DNA of 64,000 nucleotides from positions 48,075-112,074 of the forward strand of contig JAGFIV010000095.1 in the NCBI GenBank assembly GCA_024103275.1, in the 5' to 3' direction. The position numbers and the translations under genes were made by a program. Within the stretch, counting starts at the first letter, position 1; each line of letters starts with the position of its first letter. The notes below the pieces were generated by a model. That model searched no databases, was not told where the DNA came from, and worked only from the letters and a program-made list of their open reading frames with translations. This DNA comes from Flavobacteriales bacterium (GTDB taxonomy: Bacteria > Bacteroidota > Bacteroidia > Flavobacteriales_F > PHOS-HE28). Below are positions 24,971 through 34,454 of the stretch, piece by piece.

Positions 24971-27178
24971 CTACCGGTGCAGCGGCAGGTCGATCATGGG
25001 CATGGGGTCCGGCGCGGACACCAGCTCCATTTCATCGATCAGGCGGGAAGCCCCCAGGTACTTGTCGAGGATGAAGAGCACGTAGCGGATGTCCACGGAG
25101 ATGTTGCGGCACTTCGCAGGGTCGAACAGGATATCGCTCATCGTGCTTTCCCACATGCGGTCGAAGTTGAGGCCGATGAGCTCGCCGCGCCCGTTGAGGA
25201 TGGGACTTCCACTGTTGCCGCCCGTGGTATGGAGCGATGAAAGGAAGCACACCGGCATTTCCCCGTCGGCGCCATACGGCCCATAATCCTTGGCCTGGTA
25301 TAGGTCGATCAGCTTCTGCGGCACCTCGAAGTCGGGCTCCGAGGGGTCCATTTTCTCCATCACCCCTTCCAGCGTGGTGAAAGGCCGGTACACGATGCCG
25401 TCGCGTGGCTCGGCCCCCTCCACCTTACCATAGCTCAGGCGGAGCGTGCTATTGGCATCGGGCCACCAGGTCTTTTCCGGGAACAGCTCCATCAGGCCGC
25501 GCGACCAGGTGCGCATGGCCCCTTCGATGTCGTCGCTGAGCAGGCCATGGCGGGGCCTCACCTGTTCCATGAAGTTGGTGGTGAACGCGCGCATCAAGGT
25601 GTAGGCCGGGTCATTGGCCATTTGCCTGGCCACTTTGGGCGAGAAGCGGTCCAGGGCCCTGTACAGGCGGGTGCTGTCCGTGAAAAGGCTCTTGGAGAAA
25701 ATGGCCTGCACATACCGGTCCGTGCTGCCGCCGTACCGGGTATCGATCACGTTGAGCTCAGCCGGGGACAGCCCAGGGGCGGCGTGTTTCCGGTAGATGG
25801 GCAACAGGGCCCCGAACACATCCTGGTCCACCTGGGAAACATAGTTGTTGAAGAAGCCGTGGGCGGCGGTGCGAAGCTTGGCCAACTCCGCCTCCAGCTG
25901 TCCGTCCTCCCTCAACCTCCCGTGCTGTTCGATCAACTTGCGGTGGCCATCGGCAAAGCGCAGGAACTCCGGTCCCATGTACACCATCTCCACGAACAGC
26001 TCACGCGCCACGGCATAGGGCAGGTACTCCTTGTACAGCCCTGCCAGCGTCCCCAGGACCTCCGCATATTCCGGCCTCCCAGCCGCACGTTTGGTGAACT
26101 CCTCCTCAAGCGATGTCTTCAGGCCCACGGCATCCAGGGCCTTCAGCCCCTGCACCTCCCCTTGCCACTTCTTCCACCCGTTGCTGATGCGGCTTTGCTT
26201 GCCGGCATATTGCAGCTTGACCCTTTCGCTGCCCAGCATGGCGGCATTGATCACGTTCAGGCTGGCCGTCCGCATCCCGATCCGCAGGGGATCGATCACA
26301 TCCACCACCTGCTCCACGGCAAAGCTGGGGAGGTAGCGCTGGGTGCTTCCCGGGAAGCCGAAGATCATGGCGAAGTCGCCTTCCTTCACCCCTCCCACGT
26401 TGATGGGCAAACTGTGTCGCGGTTTGAGGGGCGCATTTTCAGCGGAATAGTCGGCCGGGACGTTGCCTGGCCCGGCATAGATTCGAAAGACGCTGAAATC
26501 GCCGGTGTGGCGGGGCCAGACCCAGTTGTCGGTGTCGCCGCCGAACTTGCCGATGGCGCTGGGCGGCGTGGCGACCAGGCGCACGTCGGTGAAGGTCTCG
26601 CTGACGATGAGGTACCAGCTATTCCCGAAGTTGAACGGCCGCACCACGGCCTTGTGGCCGGTGCCCGCCACGGCCCCGGTGGCAAGGGCCTCCCCGGCGG
26701 TGCGGGCGGCGGCATCACGCTCCTCCTCCGTCATGCCTGCCTTGAAGGCTTCCTGCATCCGGGCGGTCACATCCTCCATGCGCACGATGAAGGTGGCCGT
26801 GAGCCCGGGGCTGGGGATCTCATCGGCCAAGGTGGCCGCCCGGAAGCCGTCGCGCAGGTAATTGTGCTCCAGCGTGCTGTGCCGCTGGATGGTGCCGTAG
26901 CCGCAATGGTGGTTGGTGAGTATCAGTCCTTGGTTGCTGATCACTTCGGCCGTGCAGCCGCCGCCGAAGAGCACCACGGCATCTTTCAGTGAGCCGTGGT
27001 TGATGCTGTAAATGTCCTCGGCCGTGAGCTGCAACCCTTCGCTCTGCATATCCCCCTCAATGGCTTTCAGCAAGGTGGGCAGCCACATGCCCTCATGGGC
27101 CCGGAGCACCGCCGGGCAGATTGTCGTGATCACCAGGAAAATGAACAGGTGGAAGGGACGGGAACCGTGCAGTTTCAT
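24971..27178 (-). CDS. S46 family dipeptidyl peptidase, DPP11-like
   Basis: A 735-residue periplasmic serine exopeptidase that removes dipeptides from peptide N termini. The signal peptide is followed by HEGMWLPTLL, the family N-terminal mark. The chymotrypsin-like half shows the His in LTNHHCGYGTIQ (about residue 90) and the Ser in TTGGNSGSPILNGRGELIG (about 655). Directly after, LNFDRMWESTMSDI carries Arg at the position that is Arg in DPP11 and Gly in DPP7, so cleavage after Asp/Glu is predicted. The frame extends upstream to 27517 on paper but the ATG at 27178 gives the signal peptide. S46 enzymes supply dipeptides in peptide-using Bacteroidota. Confidence 0.93.
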   Translation of the reverse strand: MKLHGSRPFHLFIFLVITTICPAVLRAHEGMWLPTLLKAIEGDMQSEGLQLTAEDIYSINHGSLKDAVVLFGGGCTAEVISNQGLILTNHHCGYGTIQRHSTLEHNYLRDGFRAATLADEIPSPGLTATFIVRMEDVTARMQEAFKAGMTEEERDAAARTAGEALATGAVAGTGHKAVVRPFNFGNSWYLIVSETFTDVRLVATPPSAIGKFGGDTDNWVWPRHTGDFSVFRIYAGPGNVPADYSAENAPLKPRHSLPINVGGVKEGDFAMIFGFPGSTQRYLPSFAVEQVVDVIDPLRIGMRTASLNVINAAMLGSERVKLQYAGKQSRISNGWKKWQGEVQGLKALDAVGLKTSLEEEFTKRAAGRPEYAEVLGTLAGLYKEYLPYAVARELFVEMVYMGPEFLRFADGHRKLIEQHGRLREDGQLEAELAKLRTAAHGFFNNYVSQVDQDVFGALLPIYRKHAAPGLSPAELNVIDTRYGGSTDRYVQAIFSKSLFTDSTRLYRALDRFSPKVARQMANDPAYTLMRAFTTNFMEQVRPRHGLLSDDIEGAMRTWSRGLMELFPEKTWWPDANSTLRLSYGKVEGAEPRDGIVYRPFTTLEGVMEKMDPSEPDFEVPQKLIDLYQAKDYGPYGADGEMPVCFLSSLHTTGGNSGSPILNGRGELIGLNFDRMWESTMSDILFDPAKCRNISVDIRYVLFILDKYLGASRLIDEMELVSAPDPMPMIDLPLHR

Positions 27179-27222
27179 CAGGGTCGGGTTGCTTCCAGCG
27201 GGCCATCTGCCACGCGGACGGG

Positions 27223-27230
27223 CAAGTTTA
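27223..27230 (-). promoter_or_regulatory. Probable -7 promoter element for the S46 peptidase gene
   Basis: TAAACTTG on the reverse strand, one mismatch from TAnnTTTG, lies 44 bases before the ATG at 27178. Confidence 0.4.
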
Positions 27231-27292
27231 CCATTTCCCGCCCATGCAAGCCTTCCGTTCGTATCGGTCCATGGCGCGGCGGACGCCATCCG

Positions 27293-27300
27293 TATCTTCA
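27293..27300 (+). promoter_or_regulatory. Weak -7-like element before the DUF202 gene
   Basis: TATCTTCA lies 4 bases before the ATG at 27305, the same short distance as for several other genes in the window, but with two mismatches from TAnnTTTG. Confidence 0.3.
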
Positions 27301-27304
27301 CCAC

Positions 27305-27697
27305 ATGGACACGCGCTTCTATCGACTTCAGCGGATGTTGCGCCTGCGGAACCCGCCGTTCCGGAACCGGGAACCCCTGATCTTGCGCGACCACCTGGCC
27401 TTGGAACGCACACGGCTGTCCAACGAACGGACCTTGCTCAGCTACGTCAGGTCGTCGCTCTACCTGCTGGTGGGCGGGGTCGCGATGATCCAGGTGGAAG
27501 GTTTCGGCAACCTCCATTATGCCGGTTATTTGGCGCTCCTCCTTTCAGCTTTGTCCTTGTTGGTGGGCCTTTTCAGGTTCCACCGGTTGCGGGACCAGCT
27601 GGATCAGTATTACCAACGGCCCGCGGGCAAGGATAGCGCCGACGGCAGTTCCGGGGATGCCGCACCCATCGACAACGGAAGAGGCTTGGTGAGTTAA
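27305..27697 (+). CDS. DUF202 family membrane protein (YidH-like)
   Basis: A 130-residue inner-membrane protein. The DUF202 signature is clear: LILRDHLALERTRLSNERTL followed by LSYVRSSLYLLVGGVAM, then a second and third hydrophobic helix. The family includes YidH and the VTC1 domain of yeast; its role in bacteria is not settled. The C-terminal 30 residues are polar and probably disordered. The ATG at 27305 fits the short promoter spacing. Confidence 0.85.
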   Translation: MDTRFYRLQRMLRLRNPPFRNREPLILRDHLALERTRLSNERTLLSYVRSSLYLLVGGVAMIQVEGFGNLHYAGYLALLLSALSLLVGLFRFHRLRDQLDQYYQRPAGKDSADGSSGDAAPIDNGRGLVS

Positions 27698-27809
27698 AAG
27701 GCGCGGTTCCGCGACGGGCAGATGGAACCGGGAACCCTCCATCCGCGTATCAGGCGGCCGTATGGACCGCTCCCACATCCATGCCGGTACTTGGTCCAGC
27801 CAATCCCGC

Positions 27810-30800
27810 ATGACCCATTCCGGGTTCCTGCGGCCCTTGTTGGCGGCCTTAGGATTCACCTGTGCACTGCTGGGATCGAACACGGCCACGGCCCAGGTGC
27901 CCGACGGATGGGACTGGGCGATGCATCTCGTCACCTCCAAGGATGAATATGCATACGCCAATGCGGTCGACTCCACGAACCGGATGGTCTATACCGCAGG
28001 TGGCGCCGTGGATGGGTACCACAGCCTGACAGGGGGCATCTGGGACGTGATCTTCGGGGCCAATACGCAGGCAGACGGCTACTTGTGCAAGCAGGACCTG
28101 GACGGCACCAATAAATGGCAGTTCGTTATCGGCGGGGCGGGCGACGATGCCATCAGCGGCGTGTGCGTGGATGCGGCGGGGAACGTGTACATCACGGGGT
28201 GGTTCACGGGTACCAACGCTTCATTCAAGGGCGTGAGCGGCAGCGACCAGTGGATGAGCTCGGCCGGTGGCAAGGACGTGTTCGTTGCCTGCTACTCCCC
28301 TTCCGGAGTGTTGCAATGGAAAATGCGGGCCGGCGGAAGTGAGGATGATTTCGGCACGGACATTTGTCATGCGGGAGGAAAGGTTTTCGTCACCGGGCGA
28401 TATGAGAGCGTTCCGGACGCGTCCATGACACCGGTGACGGCGGATGGCTCGGCATTTCTGTTCGCACTGGATGCCGTCAACGGCAACGTATTGTGGCGCG
28501 TGTTTGCCAGCGACAACGATGATGCCTCATTCAATGCCGTGGCCGCCGATGGCGGGCAGGTATACGCCATCGGCACATTCGAGGGATCGGACCACACTTA
28601 CTTCGGCACCACGTTCGCCCCAACGCCTTTGGGGGTGTCCTCCCCGGAAAGGGGCACGAACATCCTGGCCCTGGGCCATGGCGGTGATTTCCGTTGGGCA
28701 CGGGCGATCACCAATGACGGGGACGACGAGGTGAAGGCATCCGGGATCGCCGTTTCCGAAAAGGGTCTATACATCTCCGGCAACACGCACAACAACAGCA
28801 TCTTCCCCGGCGGCCTGGTGGTGGGCGATGCAAATGGGTCGCATGACCACGGCTATTTGGCGCGGTTGGACAAGGCCACGGGCGGTACGCAATGGGTGCG
28901 CACGTTCAGCGGCACGGTCGCGCACGCGCAAGTGGGCATTGACTTGGCCGTGGACAGCCACGGCGATGTGCTGATGAGCGGCACGTACAACGGCAGCACC
29001 ACGTTGGCCCCAGGGCTTTCCGTGGCCACCTCCACCGGGACGAAGATCTTCCTGGCCAAGTTTGATGCCACCGGGAAGGCCAAATGGGCCATGGCCCCCA
29101 CGGGTTCCGGCACGCACATCCCCTATGGCGTTGCCACCGATCGTGCCGGGAAAGTATGCCTGGCCGGGAGCTACACCAATTCCCTCACGATCAAGGACCC
29201 CTGGTCTGACGGGAATTCCAAGAGCCTGTTCATGGCGACGCTGACCGACCTGGACCATGAGGTGCAGGCCTTCCACGACCCTTCCACCTTCCATCCATTC
29301 GGTCCGCTCTGCGAAGGCGATGCCGCCATCGACCTGACCACCCTGCTGATCCCCCGGAAGGCCGGGCCGGGCGCTGCCGTGGTATCTTCCAGCGGGATCG
29401 GCAGCGGGGGCATATATAGCCCCACCGGCGCGCTGGGCATCGGTGCGGGCGGTGCCGCCTTGTTCGACAACCCGAACGATCAGCTGGTGATCGACCTGGG
29501 GGACACCATTCCCGCCGGGGAACAACTGATCCTGCGCTGGAGGAAGGTCACCAGCGGAACGGCCGCCCTGAACGTGCAGGGATCATTGGATCCCGCAACG
29601 GGATATGTGGACCATGGCACGTGGTCCAATACATCCAGTTCCTATGTGCTCACGGGCATCGCGGCGGCCGCACCGATGCGCTATGTCAAGCTCACGCGCG
29701 GTGCCGGGGCACAATGCGCGGTGGATGCCGTTTTCCACTGCTTCGGCAGCGACCTGGACGGCACGTGGTCCGGCGCCGGTGTAACCGGCCACAATTTCAG
29801 CCCCGGCGGCCTGTCGGGCGCGGTGGCCGTTACCTACACCGCCCAAGGCCAAAGCACCACGCATTTGATCACGGTGGACCATTTCCCGATGGGAGGCAGC
29901 CCTACCGTGGCCGGAATGGTTTGTCCGGGTTCCGATGCCACCATTATCCTGGGCGGTGCAAGCGGCCAAGTGACCAGCTGGCATTGGAAAGCCGACAATG
30001 CTTCCGCATGGCATGAGGAAGCTTCGGGCACCGACACTTACACCTTGGAAAACGTGACCCTCCCGACGCAGGTCTTCGCGAAGGTGGGCAATGGCGCATG
30101 TCCGGAATTTTCGAGCGATACCGTCACCGTGACGCCCCAAGACCCCGATCCACCGGTTTTCACCAGGTGTACCGGGGATACGACCGTTTATGTGCCGGCC
30201 ACGGCCTGCGACGTCACCGTGGTCTACGACCCGCCCGAGGCCACGGACAACTGCAGTGTCCCCACCGTGACCGTGGACGATGCCGCGCATCAGCCCGGCC
30301 AATCGTTTCCCGTGGGCACCACCACCGTCCGCTATACCGCGACCGATGCCAGCGGGAATTCGGAGACCTGTGAATTCACCATCACGGTGCTGGACACCAT
30401 TGTCCCGTCCATCATCTGCCCCGCATCCATCACCACCGGCACCAACGTGGGATGCATGGCGGCCGGCATCGACCTGGGGGCGCCCGTGGCCAGTGACAAT
30501 TGCGCCCTGTTCACGGTGACCAATGCAATCCCGTCCAGTTATCCGCAGGGCACGCATCCCGTGATCTGGACGGTGGTGGATGCCGTAGGCAACAGCACGT
30601 CCTGCACGCAAACGGTCACCGTCGTCGATGATGTGGCCCCGTCCATCACCTGCCCCGGCAACGTGCAGGCCTGGACCGATGCCGGATGCGAGGCTACCAA
30701 CGTAGTCCTGGGAATCCCCACGACGGCGGACAACTGCACGGTTGGGAACATCGCGAACGACGCACCCGCCATCTTCCCCATTGATACCAGTTTTGTCCAG

Positions 30801-33800
30801 TGGATCGTCAACGATGCCGCCGGCAACCAAGCCTCGTGCATGCAACGTGTGGTGGTGATCGACAACCAACCGCCCGGCATCACCTGCCCCGACCCGGTGA
30901 CCGTTTCCACCAATTCGGGTTGTGCCGCCTCGGGGGTGGCACTGGGCATACCCGTGACCAACGACAACTGCTGGGTCAATCAGGTGGTGAACACGGCACC
31001 TGCCCTGTTCAACCCGGGCATTACCAACGTGGTATGGACCGTGACCGATCGGGCTGGCCTCTCGGCCTCATGCACCCAGACCGTCACCGTGGTTGATGAT
31101 GTTTCACCCGCGATCACCTGCCCCAATGATATCCAGGTCTTTGCGGGCGCGGCCTGCAACGCCATCAACGTCCCCTTGGGCCTCCCCACGGCCACCGACA
31201 ATTGCGGGGTATCATCCGTGACAAGCAATGCACCGGCGGTATTTCCCCATCATGAAACCATCGTAACCTGGACGGTGACGGACAACAGGGGTAACACCAA
31301 TACCTGCCAACAGGTGGTGAACGTGATCGATGCCATGCCCCCGACCATCACTTGTCCGGACCCGGTCATGGTCCCCTCAAACGCAGGTTGTACGGCCATC
31401 AATGTGGATCTGGGCACGCCAGTGGCCCTTGATGCCTGCGATACGCCGACCTTGTCCAACAATGCGCCCTTGGCATATCCCGTAGGCCAGACCTTGGTGA
31501 CCTGGACGGCAACGGATGCCACCGACAACATCAGCACGTGCACCCAGCAGGTCACGGTGATCGACGACACGCCGCCCCTGGCCCAATGCAAGCCGGCCAC
31601 CATCATCCTTGATGCCGACGGCGCGGCCACCGTGACGGCCGCCTTGGTGGACGACGGCAGCAGCGACAACTGCACCATCACCTCCATCAGCCTTTCCACC
31701 ACCGTCTATCACGCCGTGGGCACCTACACCGACACGCTCGTCGTCACCGATGCGGCCGGCCACAGCGACACCTGTTTCGCCCAGATCACCGTGGTGGACC
31801 ATAGCGCGCCCGTCGCCATCTGCAACGACCTCACCCTCCATCTCGATGCGGACGGAAACGCCGGTCTCACCGCCGCCGACCTCGACGGTGGCAGCCATGA
31901 CAACGGCGAGATCGTCGCCATGGCCGCCTCGCACACCGCCTTCTCCTGTGCCGACATCGGCAGCAACAACGTCACCCTCACCGTGACCGACGACGGTGGC
32001 AACGCCGCCTCCTGCACCGCCATCATCACGGTGCTGGACACCATTATGCCCCTCATCAACTGCCCGGCGGACACCACGTTATCGGCAGGGACCGATTGCT
32101 CCGTGGCCGATCCGATGATGGGTACGCCGGTGGTGGTGGACAACTGCGGCGGCCTCCATGTGTCCAATGATGCACCGCCGAGCTTGCCGATGGGCCCGGG
32201 CACCATCACTTGGACGGTGACCGATGCCGGGATGAACAGCGCAAGCTGCACCCAGCAGGTCACGGTGATCGACGACACGCCGCCCCTGGCCCAATGCAGG
32301 CCCGCCACCGTTGCCCTCGACAACGACGGCGCGGCCACCGTGACGGCCGCCCAGGTGGACGACGGCAGCAGCGACAACTGCACCATCACCTCCACCAGCC
32401 TTTCCACCACCGTCTATCACGCCGTCGGCACTTACACTGACACGCTTGTCGTCACCGATGCGGCGGGCAACAGCGACACCTGTTTCGCCCAGATCACCGT
32501 GGTGGACCATAGCGCGCCCGTCGCCGTCTGCAGCAACCTTACCCTCTACCTCGATGCGGACGGCAACGCAGCCATCACCGCAGCCGACCTCGACGGCGGC
32601 AGCCATGACAACGGCGAGATCGTTGCCATGGCCGCCTCGCACACCGCCTTCTCCTGTGCCGACATCGGCAGCAACAACGTCACCCTCACCGTGACCGACA
32701 ACGGTGGCAACACCGCCTCCTGCACCGCCATCGTCACGGTGCTGGACACCATTACACCCAATACGGAAGGCCACGCCACGGCCGGGTTCTGCATGGACGC
32801 CTCCCTGCAAGACCTGTCCGCCCTCATCACGGAGAACCTCAGCCCCAGCGGCTCCTGGACAGCCCCTGGCGGCATCGCCTCCGACGGTTGGTTCGATCCC
32901 GCCACGGGAGGATCGGGCCAGTATATCTACAGCGCCCCCAGCCTGGCGGGTTGCGGCACCGACACGTTCCGGGTGAATGTGGACGTGTATCCCCTGCCCT
33001 TCGCCGGGAACGACACCAGCATAGTCCTGTGCAGCAGTGAACCAGCCATTGGACTGATCAACTTGCTCCCTGGGGCCGATCCCGGTGGAAGCTGGAGCAT
33101 CGGAACCGGGACCTACGACCCTGCGGCCATGGGATCCGGTACCGTGGCATACATCGCGATGGGAGACCATGGTTGCACCCCGGACACGGCGTTCGTGGAG
33201 GTGACCGTTGTGCCGATGCCCCATGCGGGCATCGGAACCTCGCTCAACATCTGTGCGGATGCCGGGGTGGTGGACCTCTTCACGCTACTGGTCGGCACAC
33301 CTGATGCTGGGGGCTGGTGGACCGATCCCGATGGTAACCCCTTCAATGGAGTATTCGATCCGGCGCAACACGGGGGCGGTGAATACCTGTACACCGTGGA
33401 GGGCATCTCCCCCTGTGCCGCGTCCAGCGCCGTGATCGGCATCACGCGCCTGGAAGTGCCATCTGCTGCATGGACCCCACCCGCTCCGATCTGTGGAGGC
33501 GCGGGCCCCGTGGACCTTTCCTCATTCGTAAACGGCGAGCCGGGCGGCACATGGACCGGCCAGGGCATCATCAACGGGCATTACTTCGACCCCCAAAGCA
33601 TCGCCATCGACGGGGCCTCTTCCACGGTGGAACTGGCCTACTCGGTCACCGTGGCAGGCTGTAACGCCAGCGCCCAGGGAAACATCACCGTGGATGCCAT
33701 GCCGCTTGCCGATGCCGGCAACGATGCCTCCATCTGCGGCCTGACGCACACGCTTTCCGCAGCCCCCACCTTCGGCACGGGTACCTGGGCCACACAGGGC

Positions 33801-34454
33801 ACGGCCGGCATCGCCGACCCCGGATCAGCGAACACCACCATCACCGTCGAGACACCCGGCAGCCATGTCTTCCTATGGACCGTGGTGAACGGCGCATGCA
33901 GCGCCACGGATAGTGTGCTGGTCGATTTCCATTTGGCGGAAGAGCTGTCCCTGGTGGATGCCGGGGAGGACCGGACACAGGACGTCAGCACGGCCATGGA
34001 ACTGCACGGCCAGGTGGAAGGAGCCACCGAAAGCTCGTGGGGCGTGGCCAGTGGGCAAGGCGTGTTCGATGATGCCCATGCACCGGTCACCCAGGTGTGG
34101 GGACTGGCCATTGGCGACAACGTACTGGTGCTTTCGGCACGCGTGGGCGACTGTCCGGTGGAACGCGATACCGTTGTCATTACCGTGCGCGGCCTGTTGA
34201 TCCCCACCGGTTTTTCACCCAACGGCGATGGCGTGAACGACCGCTACGAGATCCGCGGCCTGGAGGAACTGCCCCCGGCCTCCTTGCAGGTGCATGACCG
34301 ATGGGGCAACCTGGTATTCCACACCGGCCACTACCGGAATGAATGGGATGGGCATGGCGACAACGGCCAACCCCTGATGGACGGCACCTACTTCGGCATC
34401 CTCACCATTGCGGGGCAAGAGCCGTGGAAAGGAAACATTACCCTGAAGCGATGA
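27810..34454 (+). CDS. Giant HYR-repeat surface protein with T9SS type B (gliding-associated) C-terminal domain
   Basis: A 2214-residue secreted protein. The signal peptide starts at MTHSGFLRPLLAALG and ends near TATAQ. Residues 30-490 resemble SBBP-type propeller repeats (GNVYITGWFTG, DVFVACYSPSGVLQWKMRAG, GLYISGNTHNN). Residues 780-1650 hold about eleven HYR immunoglobulin-like modules with ITCP, DNC and GNxxSCTxxVTVxD signatures. Further Ig-like modules follow, and the last 85 residues are the type B sorting domain: IPTGFSPNGDGVNDRYEIRG, then VHDRWGNLVFHT and WDGHGDNG, ending in KGNITLKR. Two blocks of the HYR region are near-duplicates. It is probably exported by Sec then T9SS and attached to the surface as an adhesin. 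An ATG at 27762 is possible but lacks a signal peptide. Its stop overlaps the PorP/SprF start (ATGA). Confidence 0.9.
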   Translation: MTHSGFLRPLLAALGFTCALLGSNTATAQVPDGWDWAMHLVTSKDEYAYANAVDSTNRMVYTAGGAVDGYHSLTGGIWDVIFGANTQADGYLCKQDLDGTNKWQFVIGGAGDDAISGVCVDAAGNVYITGWFTGTNASFKGVSGSDQWMSSAGGKDVFVACYSPSGVLQWKMRAGGSEDDFGTDICHAGGKVFVTGRYESVPDASMTPVTADGSAFLFALDAVNGNVLWRVFASDNDDASFNAVAADGGQVYAIGTFEGSDHTYFGTTFAPTPLGVSSPERGTNILALGHGGDFRWARAITNDGDDEVKASGIAVSEKGLYISGNTHNNSIFPGGLVVGDANGSHDHGYLARLDKATGGTQWVRTFSGTVAHAQVGIDLAVDSHGDVLMSGTYNGSTTLAPGLSVATSTGTKIFLAKFDATGKAKWAMAPTGSGTHIPYGVATDRAGKVCLAGSYTNSLTIKDPWSDGNSKSLFMATLTDLDHEVQAFHDPSTFHPFGPLCEGDAAIDLTTLLIPRKAGPGAAVVSSSGIGSGGIYSPTGALGIGAGGAALFDNPNDQLVIDLGDTIPAGEQLILRWRKVTSGTAALNVQGSLDPATGYVDHGTWSNTSSSYVLTGIAAAAPMRYVKLTRGAGAQCAVDAVFHCFGSDLDGTWSGAGVTGHNFSPGGLSGAVAVTYTAQGQSTTHLITVDHFPMGGSPTVAGMVCPGSDATIILGGASGQVTSWHWKADNASAWHEEASGTDTYTLENVTLPTQVFAKVGNGACPEFSSDTVTVTPQDPDPPVFTRCTGDTTVYVPATACDVTVVYDPPEATDNCSVPTVTVDDAAHQPGQSFPVGTTTVRYTATDASGNSETCEFTITVLDTIVPSIICPASITTGTNVGCMAAGIDLGAPVASDNCALFTVTNAIPSSYPQGTHPVIWTVVDAVGNSTSCTQTVTVVDDVAPSITCPGNVQAWTDAGCEATNVVLGIPTTADNCTVGNIANDAPAIFPIDTSFVQWIVNDAAGNQASCMQRVVVIDNQPPGITCPDPVTVSTNSGCAASGVALGIPVTNDNCWVNQVVNTAPALFNPGITNVVWTVTDRAGLSASCTQTVTVVDDVSPAITCPNDIQVFAGAACNAINVPLGLPTATDNCGVSSVTSNAPAVFPHHETIVTWTVTDNRGNTNTCQQVVNVIDAMPPTITCPDPVMVPSNAGCTAINVDLGTPVALDACDTPTLSNNAPLAYPVGQTLVTWTATDATDNISTCTQQVTVIDDTPPLAQCKPATIILDADGAATVTAALVDDGSSDNCTITSISLSTTVYHAVGTYTDTLVVTDAAGHSDTCFAQITVVDHSAPVAICNDLTLHLDADGNAGLTAADLDGGSHDNGEIVAMAASHTAFSCADIGSNNVTLTVTDDGGNAASCTAIITVLDTIMPLINCPADTTLSAGTDCSVADPMMGTPVVVDNCGGLHVSNDAPPSLPMGPGTITWTVTDAGMNSASCTQQVTVIDDTPPLAQCRPATVALDNDGAATVTAAQVDDGSSDNCTITSTSLSTTVYHAVGTYTDTLVVTDAAGNSDTCFAQITVVDHSAPVAVCSNLTLYLDADGNAAITAADLDGGSHDNGEIVAMAASHTAFSCADIGSNNVTLTVTDNGGNTASCTAIVTVLDTITPNTEGHATAGFCMDASLQDLSALITENLSPSGSWTAPGGIASDGWFDPATGGSGQYIYSAPSLAGCGTDTFRVNVDVYPLPFAGNDTSIVLCSSEPAIGLINLLPGADPGGSWSIGTGTYDPAAMGSGTVAYIAMGDHGCTPDTAFVEVTVVPMPHAGIGTSLNICADAGVVDLFTLLVGTPDAGGWWTDPDGNPFNGVFDPAQHGGGEYLYTVEGISPCAASSAVIGITRLEVPSAAWTPPAPICGGAGPVDLSSFVNGEPGGTWTGQGIINGHYFDPQSIAIDGASSTVELAYSVTVAGCNASAQGNITVDAMPLADAGNDASICGLTHTLSAAPTFGTGTWATQGTAGIADPGSANTTITVETPGSHVFLWTVVNGACSATDSVLVDFHLAEELSLVDAGEDRTQDVSTAMELHGQVEGATESSWGVASGQGVFDDAHAPVTQVWGLAIGDNVLVLSARVGDCPVERDTVVITVRGLLIPTGFSPNGDGVNDRYEIRGLEELPPASLQVHDRWGNLVFHTGHYRNEWDGHGDNGQPLMDGTYFGILTIAGQEPWKGNITLKR
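31541..32047 (+). repeat. Internal direct repeat, copy 1, in the HYR-protein gene
   Basis: About 507 bases, encoding two HYR-like modules (about residues 1244-1412), recur 708 bases downstream at 32249-32755. About nine bases in ten are the same by eye and the frame is kept. It begins at the CTQQVTVIDDTPPLAQC segment and ends at VLDTI. Confidence 0.9.
32249..32755 (+). repeat. Internal direct repeat, copy 2, in the HYR-protein gene
   Basis: Second copy of the block at 31541-32047, about residues 1480-1648. One unrelated HYR module (INCPADTTLSAG) lies between the copies, so the duplicated unit was probably a 708-base (236-codon) segment of three modules, of which the third has diverged or been replaced. 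Confidence 0.9.
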
